Source: Tomitella gaofuii
Lineage (GTDB): Bacteria; Actinomycetota; Actinomycetes; Mycobacteriales; Mycobacteriaceae
Length of the DNA stretch: 64,000 bases
Reading direction: 5' to 3'
Assembly (NCBI RefSeq): GCF_014126825.1
Contig: NZ_CP059900.1
Coordinates: forward strand, 1,550,001-1,614,000
Numbering within the stretch: the stretch's first letter is position 1; each line of letters begins with the position of its first letter. The notes under the pieces are model-generated. The model was given only the letters and a program-made list of their open reading frames with translations. It had not been told where the DNA came from and searched no databases. Below are positions 38,774 to 46,993 of the stretch, in pieces. Both the position numbers and the translations under genes were made by a program.

Positions 38774-39217
38774 GTGAAGGAGATCCGTGCGATGCGGGAG
38801 GCGGCGGGGCTCACGCAGTCGGAGCTCGCCGCCAGGGTCGGCATGTCGCAGCCGAACATCTCCGCCTACGAGTCGGGTGCACGGACGCCGGGGGCGGAGA
38901 CGATCGGCCGTATCCGTGCGGCCTGCCGGCCGCGTCCCGGCAGGCTGCTGTCCGAAAACAGACGGGAGATCCGCCGGATCGCCGCGGAGCACAAGGCGCA
39001 CGATCCGCGGGTGTTCGGCTCCATCGCGCGGGGGGAGGACACGCCGGCTTCGGATCTGGATCTTCTCGTGCGGTTCGACGACGACGCGAGCCTGTTCGAC
39101 CTCGTGGGACTGGCAGAGGCACTCGAGGCGCTCCTCGGGGTCCGGGTGGATATCGTCTCCGAGGCTGGCCTGACCAGGCGGAGCCGTGCGATACGCGATG
39201 AGGCGGTCGCGATCTGA
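38774..39217 (+). CDS. HTH-fused MNT nucleotidyltransferase (MntA-like antitoxin)
   Basis: 147 residues. N-terminal XRE-type helix-turn-helix (IRAMREAAGLTQSELAARVG, then MSQPNISAYESGARTP), residues ~3-50; C-terminal minimal nucleotidyltransferase domain with RVFGSIARGEDTPASDLDLL, the GSxARGxxxxxSDxDL motif holding the catalytic Asp pair. MntA antitoxins AMP-modify the Tyr of the HepT RX4HXY motif; here the same chain also carries a DNA-binding domain that could autoregulate the operon. GTG 38774 fits homologue starts; ATG 38792 with AAGGAG upstream is the alternative. Confidence 0.8.
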   Translation: MKEIRAMREAAGLTQSELAARVGMSQPNISAYESGARTPGAETIGRIRAACRPRPGRLLSENRREIRRIAAEHKAHDPRVFGSIARGEDTPASDLDLLVRFDDDASLFDLVGLAEALEALLGVRVDIVSEAGLTRRSRAIRDEAVAI

Positions 39218-39311
39218 TGGCGGACGACGATCGTCGCGGAGGCGGGGGGAGGGCGGTAGCACGGGCTCGGGTGCGGGCGGGGCTGAGAAAACGGCCCGGT
39301 GCGACCTGGCC

Positions 39312-39656
39312 GTGCGCTACGGAGATCGCGCCGTGGAGGCTCTCGATGCGCTCGTTGCGTACTGCGACGAGGCCGCCGAGCTCACGGCGAGGGGCAGGAA
39401 AGCCTACGAGAGTGACGTTCTGTTGCGCCGCGCGTCGGAGGCCATCTTCCATCACGTCGGCGACACGATCCGGAACTCGCTGCCGCCAAGGCTGCTCGAG
39501 GAGCACCCGGGCCAGCCGTGGAGCTTGATCGTCGGGATGCGCGTGCGGATGGCGCACATCTACGCCGAGAACGATACGTCGATCATGTGGAACACCCTCG
39601 TCGAACACGTGCCCCGCCTGCGCGAGTACATCGCTCACGGGATTCTGCGCGGCTGA
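39312..39656 (+). CDS. HEPN-domain RNase toxin (HepT-like)
   Basis: About 114 residues, all-helical HEPN/DUF86 type: GRKAYESDVLLRRASEAIFH, then GMRVRMAHIYAENDTSIMW, which contains R-VRMA-H-I-Y, the RX4HXY catalytic motif, and a typical end WNTLVEHVPRLREYI. The start is uncertain: GTG 39312 gives the usual length, while the same frame is open further upstream (GTG 39186, overlapping the antitoxin gene) with a Gly/Arg-rich stretch that does not look like HEPN. Lies right behind its MNT partner. Confidence 0.75.
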   Translation: MRYGDRAVEALDALVAYCDEAAELTARGRKAYESDVLLRRASEAIFHHVGDTIRNSLPPRLLEEHPGQPWSLIVGMRVRMAHIYAENDTSIMWNTLVEHVPRLREYIAHGILRG

Positions 39657-39748
39657 ACGCGGAGGCGCATCCGGCGCTGTCCGGTGACGAGGGCCCGCAA
39701 TCGTGTTGATGGATACGGATGGTGCGGCCACCGCATAAGTTGTCATGC

Positions 39749-40621
39749 ATGCGAGAAACGGACTCTGCGAGCTTCGGTGGCGAGTGCCGCCCCGACCCGC
39801 TCGACGGCTACGCCTTGTGCTGGGGTTGCGTCCCGGGCACCGGCCTCACGGATCTGGCGGCGCTCGCCGCTCGGCACGGCTTCCGCGAGATCAGCGTGCG
39901 GCCCCGCCAGTACTTCGCGGCGGCCGGCGACGACCCCGCGTGGCGGGGGAAGTTCGACGACGCCGGCGTGCGCGTGGGCGTGATCGACGCGATGCTGTCG
40001 CGCCTGCCCGGGGCGCCGGAGCCGCACGAAGTTCCGCAGTCGCTGCGGCCCGATTACGCGCTGGGCCTCGACGACTGCCTCGAGGCGGCGGAGGCGCTCG
40101 GTGCGCGGGCGCTCAACGTCGCGCACTACCTGGGCAGCCCGGTCCCGCCGGACGAGCTGGCCGACGCGGTCGGTGAGATCGCCGACGCCGCGGCGCGGAT
40201 CGGCGTGGCCGTGGCGCTCGAGTTCATTCCGGACACCGGCATCCCCGACCTGGCCGCAGCGCTCGACATCGCCCGCCGGGCCGCGCGTCCCAATGCGGGC
40301 GTGCTCTTCGACAGCTGGCACTTTCTGCGCAACGGGGGCGCACTCGGCGACATCGCGGGCCTCGCGCAGTGCCCCGTCGTCGAGGCCCAGCTCAGCGACC
40401 GTCGCACGCCGGCACCCGGCGAGGAATACGTGCCCATGAAGGGGCGGTTGCCGCTGGGGGAGGGCGAGGCGCCGCTCGCCGCCATCGCGCGGGCACTGCG
40501 GCAGGCGGCGCCGGAGACGGTGTTCAGCCTCGAGATCTTCCCGGACCAGCCCGGCGACCCGGACCGGACGGTGGCGCACCTGGCGGAGACCACCCGCACG
40601 TTCGCGGCTTCCCACGGGTGA
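39749..40621 (+). CDS. TIM-barrel sugar isomerase/epimerase-like protein (AP_endonuc_2 fold)
   Basis: 290 residues. Repeating barrel motifs: GLTDLAALAARHGFREISVR, EAAEALGARALNVAHYLGSP, IGVAVALEFIPDTGIPDL, GVLFDSWHFLRNGG and VVEAQLSDRRTP, with metal-ligand-like Glu, Asp, His residues as in xylose isomerase-like epimerases. Substrate not recognisable. TAAGTT ends 7 nt before ATG 39749, suggesting a leaderless start. Its stop codon lies inside the left arm of the next terminator. Confidence 0.75.
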   Translation: MRETDSASFGGECRPDPLDGYALCWGCVPGTGLTDLAALAARHGFREISVRPRQYFAAAGDDPAWRGKFDDAGVRVGVIDAMLSRLPGAPEPHEVPQSLRPDYALGLDDCLEAAEALGARALNVAHYLGSPVPPDELADAVGEIADAAARIGVAVALEFIPDTGIPDLAAALDIARRAARPNAGVLFDSWHFLRNGGALGDIAGLAQCPVVEAQLSDRRTPAPGEEYVPMKGRLPLGEGEAPLAAIARALRQAAPETVFSLEIFPDQPGDPDRTVAHLAETTRTFAASHG

Positions 40622-40668
40622 GCGCGTGCCTACGCCCCGGAGCCGGTATCCGTAGGCACGCGCTCACC
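40617..40668. terminator. 18-bp bidirectional hairpin terminator
   Basis: Arms 40617-40634 and 40651-40668 are perfect complements (left arm GGTGAGCGCGTGCCTACG) with a 16-nt loop. It covers the stop codon of the epimerase-like gene and lies 10 bp from the convergent glycerophosphodiesterase stop. No U-tract. Confidence 0.7.
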
Positions 40669-40678
40669 GGTCACGCGG

Positions 40679-41797
40679 TCACTGCGCGGGGAACGCCTCC
40701 GGCAGCGCCATCCCCCGCTCGGCCATGACGGCGCGCAGGCGGGTGGGGTAATCGGTGATGAGTCCGTCGACGCCGAGGTCGATGAGCTCGGCCATGCGGG
40801 CGGTGTCGTCGACGGTCCACGGCACCACGCGGTAGCCGGCGTCGTGCGCGGCGGCGATGAGCGGCGCGTCGACGAGCGTGTGCGATGGGGACAGGACCTC
40901 GACGCCGAGAGCGTCCGCGGCCGCGAGGATGTCCCCGCCCACCGCGTCGTAGTCCACGGGGCCGGTCCACTCGGACCCGGGGAACCAGTTGGAGTCGTTC
41001 CACAGCATCACCAGCGGGATCGACGGCTCCGCCGCGCGCACCAGCGGTAGCGACCGCCAATCGAAGCTCTGGATCATCACCTTGTCGGTGACGCCCGCAT
41101 CGCGCACCGCGGAGAGGATCGTGTCGACGAACTCCTGCGGCGAGGCGGTGAGCCCGGGCCGGTCGGCCTCGATCTTCGTCTCGATGTTGAAGTGCACGTC
41201 CGCATTCCGCTCCTGCGCGACGGCGAACACGTCGCGGAGCCGGATGAGCGTGTTGCCCTCGACCACCTCCGTATCCGGGTGGTTCGGCAGCGGCACGTCG
41301 CAGGCGAGCGTCTGCAGCTGGTCCCAGGTGAGGTCGTGGAGGGCGTCGCCGACGTACGGGAACATCGGATCGCCGTCGGTCGCGGGCGCGGTGTCGCGGC
41401 ACTTGCCCGCGGAGATCACCGGGTCGTGCCACACCACCGGCACGCCGTCCGCGCTGATGCCGATGTCCAGCTCCAACGTGGTGACGCCCAGCTCGACGGC
41501 CTTCTCGAACGCCCGGCGCGACTCCTCGGTGGTCTCGCCCAGGCCGCCGCGGTGGGCCTGCAGGTCGAAGCCGTCCGGAAGGTTCGCCGCGGGGCCGGCG
41601 CCGCCGCCCGGGAGCGATCCCGTGTCGGCCGACCCGGTGGACCCGAACGGGTCGACCGACCCGAAGGGGCCGGCGGCCGGGGCCGCGTACGCCACGGCGG
41701 TGATCGCGGTGGCGGCGGCGATCGCGGACGCGAGAACGGAGGCGCCGCGTACCAGCGGCCGCCGACTCCGCCTTCCGGGACGTCGACTGTGCGACAT
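40679..41797 (-). CDS. Secreted glycerophosphodiester phosphodiesterase
   Basis: 372 residues. Basic N-terminus and hydrophobic core with an Ala-rich cleavage site near residue 40 indicate export. The GDPD domain follows: FDLQAHRGGLGETTEES (catalytic His), TTLELDIGISADGVPVVWHD (metal Glu/Asp and second His), then VHFNIETKIE and the end VDGLITDYPTRLRAVM. Would release glycerol-3-phosphate from lipid head groups outside the cell. A Pro/Gly/Ser linker separates signal and domain. Confidence 0.88.
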   Translation of the reverse strand: MSHSRRPGRRSRRPLVRGASVLASAIAAATAITAVAYAAPAAGPFGSVDPFGSTGSADTGSLPGGGAGPAANLPDGFDLQAHRGGLGETTEESRRAFEKAVELGVTTLELDIGISADGVPVVWHDPVISAGKCRDTAPATDGDPMFPYVGDALHDLTWDQLQTLACDVPLPNHPDTEVVEGNTLIRLRDVFAVAQERNADVHFNIETKIEADRPGLTASPQEFVDTILSAVRDAGVTDKVMIQSFDWRSLPLVRAAEPSIPLVMLWNDSNWFPGSEWTGPVDYDAVGGDILAAADALGVEVLSPSHTLVDAPLIAAAHDAGYRVVPWTVDDTARMAELIDLGVDGLITDYPTRLRAVMAERGMALPEAFPAQ

Positions 41798-42052
41798 GAG
41801 GTTCCTTTCACGTGTGTGGACACCCCGTTCCGGGGTGCATCGTCGACGCTAGGTGCGGCACGGCGCTCCGGCGGGACACGTGCGGGGAGCGCCCCGAGGG
41901 TTCACCAGGCGATCGCCCGCCGGTCGCCGCGGCGCCGCCTCACCGGTCACGATGTCGTCACGCCGCAGGAACGTGTCGGAGGCCTGTGCGAGACTCGGCG
42001 CTGTCGGTCCGAGTTCCGGGCGGTGCACAGAGGGGACGGTGGGAGGTAGTCG

Positions 42053-42484
42053 ATGCGCGTGTCGCACCCATATCTGCGGGTGGTCGCGGGGTTCTTCGCC
42101 GCCGTGTTCCTCATGGGCGTCGTCGACCTGGGCTTGGACGGCGAGGTGGGCGCTGCGATCGTCTCGCTGCTGCTGGCGGGCGCGCTCGGCTGGTATGCGG
42201 TGATCGGGCCGTTGCGCGTGCGTGCGCGGCGCATCCGCGAGCAGAACGCCGCGACGGCCGCCCGTGCCGACGCGGCGAACCAGGCCTACCTGGCGGGTGA
42301 CTGGCGCGCCGCGATGGCGCCGCCGCCACCTGCACCGCCGCGACTGCCCGTGCGGCGCGGCGTCCTCGCCGCCATCGGCGTGGCCGCGTTCTTCTTCGTC
42401 ATCGCCGTCGTCAGCGTGGTCACCGGCAGCGGCGACGCGGCCACGTCGGGCAGCTCCCCGGCGACGGCCGTGCAGGTGCGGTAG
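42053..42484 (+). CDS. Hypothetical membrane protein
   Basis: 143 residues with GGGAGGTAG before ATG 42053. Two N-terminal helices (VVAGFFAAVFLMGVVDLGL; AAIVSLLLAGALGWYAVIG), a basic Ala-rich cytoplasmic loop, and one more helix (VLAAIGVAAFFFVIAVVSVV) near the C-terminus. Not recognised. Its stop directly abuts the convergent prpE-like stop. Confidence 0.6.
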   Translation: MRVSHPYLRVVAGFFAAVFLMGVVDLGLDGEVGAAIVSLLLAGALGWYAVIGPLRVRARRIREQNAATAARADAANQAYLAGDWRAAMAPPPPAPPRLPVRRGVLAAIGVAAFFFVIAVVSVVTGSGDAATSGSSPATAVQVR

Positions 42485-44401
42485 CTAGTCGCCCAGCTGC
42501 TTCTCCAGCGCTTCGAGCACGGCCATGTCCTCGATGGTGGAGGGCACCACCACGTCCTGACCGTCGACGAGCTGGCGCATCGTCTTGCGCAGGATCTTGC
42601 CGGAGCGGGTTTTGGGGAGCGCGTCCACCACTGTGACGTCCCGGAACGAGGCGACGGCGCCGATCTCGTCGCGCACCAGCGCCACCAGCTGTTCACGCAG
42701 CGCGTCGGCATCGATCGTGGAGCCGGACTTGAGCACCACGTAGCCGCTGGGGCGCTGGCCTTTGAGGTCGTCGTGGATGCCGATCACCGCGCACTCGGCC
42801 ACGTCCGGATGCCCCGCCACCACGGCCTCCATCCCGCCGGTGGACAGCCGGTGCCCGGCCACGTTGATCACGTCGTCGGAGCGCCCGAGGACGAAGATGT
42901 ACCCGTCCTCGTCGATGCGGCCGGAGTCGCCGGTGGCGTAGTACCCGGGGAACGCCGCCATGTACGACGAGTGAAACCGCTCCGGGTCGCCCCACAATCC
43001 GGTGAGCGTCCCCGGGGGCAGCGGCAGCCGGATGGCGATGTTGCCCTCCTCGCCTGTCGCCACCTGGACGCCTTTGTCGTCGAGGATCTCCACCCGGAAC
43101 CCGGGCACCGGCACGGTGGACGAGCCGGGTTTGATGGGCATCGGCTCGAGCCCCACCAGGTTGGCGGTGATGGGCCAGCCGGTCTCCGTCTGCCACCAGT
43201 TGTCGATGACGGGCACGCCGAGCACCCTGCCCGCCCACTCGAACGTGTCCGGGTCCAGCCGCTCGCCGGCGGTGAACAGGTGGGTCATCGTGGACATGTC
43301 GTGCGCGGACATCAACGCGGCGTCGGGGTCGACCTTGCGGATGGCGCGGACGGCGGTGGGCGCGGTGAACAGTGCCTTGACGCCGTGCTGGGCGATGACC
43401 CGCCAGAAGGCGCCGGCGTCGGGGGTGCCCACGGGTTTGCCTTCGTAGAGCACCGTGGTGGCGCCGGCGAGCAGAGGTGCGTAGACGATGTACGAGTGCC
43501 CCACCACCCATCCGACGTCCGAGGCGCACCACCAGACGTCGCCCGCACGGACATCGAAGATGCCGCCCATGGACCAGTGGAGCGCCACCGCGTAGCCGCC
43601 GTTGTCGCGCACCACACCCTTCGGCTTGCCGGTGGTTCCGGAGGTGTAGAGGACGTAGAGCGGATCGGTGGCCGCGACCGCCACGGGGTCGGCGGGTGCG
43701 GCGTCCGCCATGAGCGCGTCCCAGTCGAGCCAGTCCGGGTGGTCCTCGGCGGACCCGGCGACCTGTTCGCGTGTCTTGACGATCACCGTCCGCGGGGCGG
43801 CCGGCGTCATCTCCAGCGCCTGGCGCACCATCGGAAGGTACGGCACGGGACGCGCCGGTTCGATGCCGCCGGACGCGGTGATGAGCGCCTTCGGCTCGGC
43901 GTCGTCGATGCGGGCGGCGAGCTCCTTGGCCGCGAAGCCGCCGAACACCACCGAGTGCACGGCGCCCAGCCGCGCGCAGGCGAGCATGGCGATTGCGGCC
44001 TCGGGGATCATCGGCATGTAGACGACGACGCGGTCGCCGTGGCTGATGCCCTGCGCGGCCAGCACGCCCGCGAAGCGCGATACCTCGTCGAGCAGCTCCG
44101 CGTAGGTGTAGGTGCGCTGCACGCCGAGCATGGCGGAGTCGTAGATCAGCGCGGCACGGTCGCCGTGCCCTGCGGCCACATGGCGGTCGAGCGCGTTGGC
44201 GCAGGTGTTGAGCCGGCCGTCCGGGAACCATCGGCCGGATTCGGACGCCTCGGCATCGAGGGCGCGGGTCGGGGGCGTCGACCATGCGATCCCCTGCGCG
44301 GCGGCCAACCAGAACGCGTCCGGCGTCGTGGCCGACGCGTCGTAGGCCTGTGCGTACGCGCCGGTGTGCGGGCCTGGTCCGCTGTGGCCGCTGCTGGTCA
44401 T
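42485..44401 (-). CDS. prpE: Propionyl/acetyl-CoA synthetase (PrpE-type)
   Basis: 638 residues, ANL adenylating enzyme. P-loop VLYTSGTTGKPKG, A5 WWQTETGWPI, A7/A8 YYATGDSGRIDEDGYIFVLGR and the A10 lysine LPKTRSGKILRKT. SVVFGGFAAKELAARIDDA and the overall length point to the PrpE/AcsA branch. Activates propionate (or acetate/isobutyrate) to the CoA ester. AGGTGGG precedes the ATG at 44401. Lies between the membrane protein and a carboxyltransferase gene that could use its product. Confidence 0.87.
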   Translation of the reverse strand: MTSSGHSGPGPHTGAYAQAYDASATTPDAFWLAAAQGIAWSTPPTRALDAEASESGRWFPDGRLNTCANALDRHVAAGHGDRAALIYDSAMLGVQRTYTYAELLDEVSRFAGVLAAQGISHGDRVVVYMPMIPEAAIAMLACARLGAVHSVVFGGFAAKELAARIDDAEPKALITASGGIEPARPVPYLPMVRQALEMTPAAPRTVIVKTREQVAGSAEDHPDWLDWDALMADAAPADPVAVAATDPLYVLYTSGTTGKPKGVVRDNGGYAVALHWSMGGIFDVRAGDVWWCASDVGWVVGHSYIVYAPLLAGATTVLYEGKPVGTPDAGAFWRVIAQHGVKALFTAPTAVRAIRKVDPDAALMSAHDMSTMTHLFTAGERLDPDTFEWAGRVLGVPVIDNWWQTETGWPITANLVGLEPMPIKPGSSTVPVPGFRVEILDDKGVQVATGEEGNIAIRLPLPPGTLTGLWGDPERFHSSYMAAFPGYYATGDSGRIDEDGYIFVLGRSDDVINVAGHRLSTGGMEAVVAGHPDVAECAVIGIHDDLKGQRPSGYVVLKSGSTIDADALREQLVALVRDEIGAVASFRDVTVVDALPKTRSGKILRKTMRQLVDGQDVVVPSTIEDMAVLEALEKQLGD

Positions 44402-44546
44402 GTCCCACCTCGACTCGGGTCGTCCGATCTGAACGGTTCGTGCACTCCCACACTATTGTGCGGACGGTCACAGCGTCACGGTCGCCGGGCGGTGCGATGC
44501 GCTTCACCCCCGGACAGGGGGCCGCGCAGTCCGGCGCCGCACGCGG

Positions 44547-46085
44547 TCAAGGGAGCCCCAGCCGCCGGTATCGGTCCAGCCGGGCGCGCATACGGTCATC
44601 GTCGCCCACCTCCGTGAGCGCGCGCAGTTCGGCGGCGATCGCCTCACCGGCGCGCGCGCCGAGCTCTGCGGGGCCATCGCCGGACTCCTCGAGGACGACG
44701 GCGTCGATGATCCCGTCGCGCAGCAGGTCACGCGACCGCACGCCCTGCTGCTCTGCCATCTGCGGGGCGTGCGCGGTGTCGCGGTGCACGATGGCGCTCG
44801 CCCCCTCGGGCGGCAGCGGTGCGAGCCAGCCGTGCTGGGCTGCGAGCACGCGGTCGGCGGGCAGCAGCGCCAGCGCCCCGCCGCCGCTGCCCTGGCCGAG
44901 GATGATCGACACCGTCGCGGTGCGCAGGGTCACCAGGTCGGCCACGCAGCGAGCGATCTCCGGGGCCAGCCCCCGCTCCTCGGCGGCGACGGACAGCGCC
45001 GCGCCCACGGTGTCGATGACGAGGACGAGGGGCAGACGCACCTGTTCGGCCAGCCGCATCGCCCGGCGGGCCTCCCGTAGCGCGCCGGGTCCCAGAGGTG
45101 TCGACGGCGTCTGCGCCACTCGGTCCTGGCCCAGCACGACCGCGGGCACGCCGCGGATCCGGGCCAGCGCCAGCACCATCGCGCTCTCCACCTCGCCCTG
45201 GCCGGTGCCGCTGAGGGGGACGAGGTCGGTGGCGGCGTGGGCGAGCAGGGTGCGGATGCCGGGCCTGTCGCCGTGCCGCGACAGGATCACCGACTGCCAC
45301 GCGGGGACGTCGGGCACGTCCTGATACCGGGAGACGACCTGCGGCGCGGGGCCGGGCGCTGCGTGCGGGCCGGGTGCGTGCAAGGTATCCGGACGCCCCG
45401 CGAGAACCCGCAGCGCGCGGACGAGCAGGGGGCGCAGGTCGGCGGCGGCGACGACGCCGTCGACGATGCCGTTGCGGAAGAGGTTCTCCGCCGTCTGCAC
45501 CCCGGTGGGGAACTCCTCGCCGTATAGCGCCGCGTACACACGCGGCCCCAGAAAACCGATGAGCGCACCCGGCTGGGCCACGGTGATGTGGCCGAGCGAG
45601 CCCCACGAGGCGAACACGCCGCCGGTCGTCGGGTTGCGGAGGTAGACGAGGTAGGGCAGGTGCGCGGCCTTGTGGTTCTGTGCGGCCGCGGCGATCTTCA
45701 CCATCTGCAGGAACGCCGTGGTGCCCTCCTGCATGCGCGTGCCGCCGGAGGTGGGCGAGGCGATCACCGGAAGCCGTTCCGCGGTGGCGCGCTCGATGGC
45801 GGAGGTGATGCGCTCGGCCGCGGCCACGCCGATGGAGCCGCCGAGGAACCCGAACTCGCAGGCGATCAGCGTCACCCGGCGGCCGTCCACCGTGGCCTCG
45901 CCGGTGAGCACCGATTCGTCGACGCCGGTGCGCTCGCGGGCGCGTCGTAGGGAATCCGCGTAGGCGTCGGTGTGCGGCAGGCGCACGGGTTCGGCGTCCC
46001 ACGATACGAAAGTGCCCGCGTCGGTGACGGCCTCGATGAGCGCGAGCGCGGTGATGCGTTCCGGTGCGTCGCCGGGTGCGGGCAT
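44547..46085 (-). CDS. Acyl-CoA carboxylase carboxyltransferase subunit (AccD3-like)
   Basis: 512 residues with both crotonase-like halves: the beta half (LIACEFGFLGGSIGVAAAERI, SPTSGGTRMQEGTTAFLQM) and the alpha half (VPAVVLGQDR, GSGGGALALLPADRV). This fused AccDA layout and the neighbouring echA6-like gene match Rv0904c (accD3)-Rv0905. Transfers the carboxyl group from biotin to acyl-CoA. No biotin carboxylase gene is in the window, so a subunit encoded elsewhere is needed. Confidence 0.83.
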   Translation of the reverse strand: MPAPGDAPERITALALIEAVTDAGTFVSWDAEPVRLPHTDAYADSLRRARERTGVDESVLTGEATVDGRRVTLIACEFGFLGGSIGVAAAERITSAIERATAERLPVIASPTSGGTRMQEGTTAFLQMVKIAAAAQNHKAAHLPYLVYLRNPTTGGVFASWGSLGHITVAQPGALIGFLGPRVYAALYGEEFPTGVQTAENLFRNGIVDGVVAAADLRPLLVRALRVLAGRPDTLHAPGPHAAPGPAPQVVSRYQDVPDVPAWQSVILSRHGDRPGIRTLLAHAATDLVPLSGTGQGEVESAMVLALARIRGVPAVVLGQDRVAQTPSTPLGPGALREARRAMRLAEQVRLPLVLVIDTVGAALSVAAEERGLAPEIARCVADLVTLRTATVSIILGQGSGGGALALLPADRVLAAQHGWLAPLPPEGASAIVHRDTAHAPQMAEQQGVRSRDLLRDGIIDAVVLEESGDGPAELGARAGEAIAAELRALTEVGDDDRMRARLDRYRRLGLP

Positions 46086-46234
46086 GTGCCGTCTCCTCGC
46101 GGGGGTCGTCCGGTCCGGGCCGGGCCGGTGCCCCAGACGCTACCGCCGACGTCGGTGCGGGGCTGTATCTTCGAATCGAGCGGCTACCGGCGGGTAGGCG
46201 GTGGGCCGGCGGCGAACGGGAGAGGAGCGAGCGG

Positions 46235-46993
46235 GTGACGGGAACCGAGGCGCAGTCCGGGCAGGTGGGCGTGCGGCACGAGGGAGCCGTGGCGGTGCTG
46301 GAACTGCAGCGGGCGGACAAGCGCAATGCGCTGAACACCTCGATGTGCGACGCGATCCGCGAGGCCGTGGAGGAGGCGGCCGGGGGCGGTGCCCGCGCCG
46401 TCGTGATCACCGGCGCGGGCACCGCCTTCTGCGCGGGCGCCGACCTGTCCGGCGACGTCTACAGCAGCCGCTTCCCGCTGGCGTTGGTGCACATGCTGCA
46501 CACGATCGAACAGGTGCGGGTCCCGGTGATCGCCGCGGTGAACGGCCCCGCGATCGGCGCGGGCACCCAGCTCGCCCTGGCCTGCGACCTGCGCGTCGTC
46601 GACGAGGGCGCGCGCTTCCAGATCCCCGTGGTCAAGGTGGGACTGGCGGTGCACAACTGGACCGTCCGCAAGCTCACGGAGATGGTCGGCGGTGGCCACG
46701 CGCGCACGATGCTCCTGGGCGCGCAGCAGATGGACAGCGTCCAGGCGGGCACGCTGGGCCTGGCGAACCGGATCGGCGATGTGGCGGCGGCCCGGGAGTG
46801 GGCGGCCGAGCTGGCGGGATACGCCCCGCTGAGCCTGCAGCACCTGAAGATGGTCTTCAACGACGACGGCGGCCGGTCCAAAGCCTCGGACGAGCAGACG
46901 GAGCTGTTCAACAAGGTCTGGGCCAGCGAGGACAAGTCGGAGGCGAGCAGGGCGCGGCGCGAGGGCCGCGCACCCCGGTTCCAAGGAGTGTGA
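46235..46993 (+). CDS. EchA6-like crotonase-fold protein
   Basis: 252 residues. Crotonase fold: LELQRADKRNALNTSMCDAI, ITGAGTAFCAGADLSGDV, NGPAIGAGTQLALACDLRV. Where hydratases have the catalytic Glu (PEV.LG-like) this protein reads IPVVKVGLAVHNW, so classic hydratase chemistry is doubtful. Rv0905 (EchA6) is similarly noncatalytic and shuttles acyl-CoA to fatty acid synthesis; a like role is inference from synteny. GAGAGGAG precedes GTG 46235. Its stop overlaps the next gene's GTG. Confidence 0.83.
   Translation: MTGTEAQSGQVGVRHEGAVAVLELQRADKRNALNTSMCDAIREAVEEAAGGGARAVVITGAGTAFCAGADLSGDVYSSRFPLALVHMLHTIEQVRVPVIAAVNGPAIGAGTQLALACDLRVVDEGARFQIPVVKVGLAVHNWTVRKLTEMVGGGHARTMLLGAQQMDSVQAGTLGLANRIGDVAAAREWAAELAGYAPLSLQHLKMVFNDDGGRSKASDEQTELFNKVWASEDKSEASRARREGRAPRFQGV

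Noticed and set aside
39217-39528. Alternative toxin gene starting at ATG 39217, overlapping the antitoxin stop
   Set aside because: Translates to Arg/Ser-rich sequence without HEPN motifs; the HEPN sequence is in another frame.
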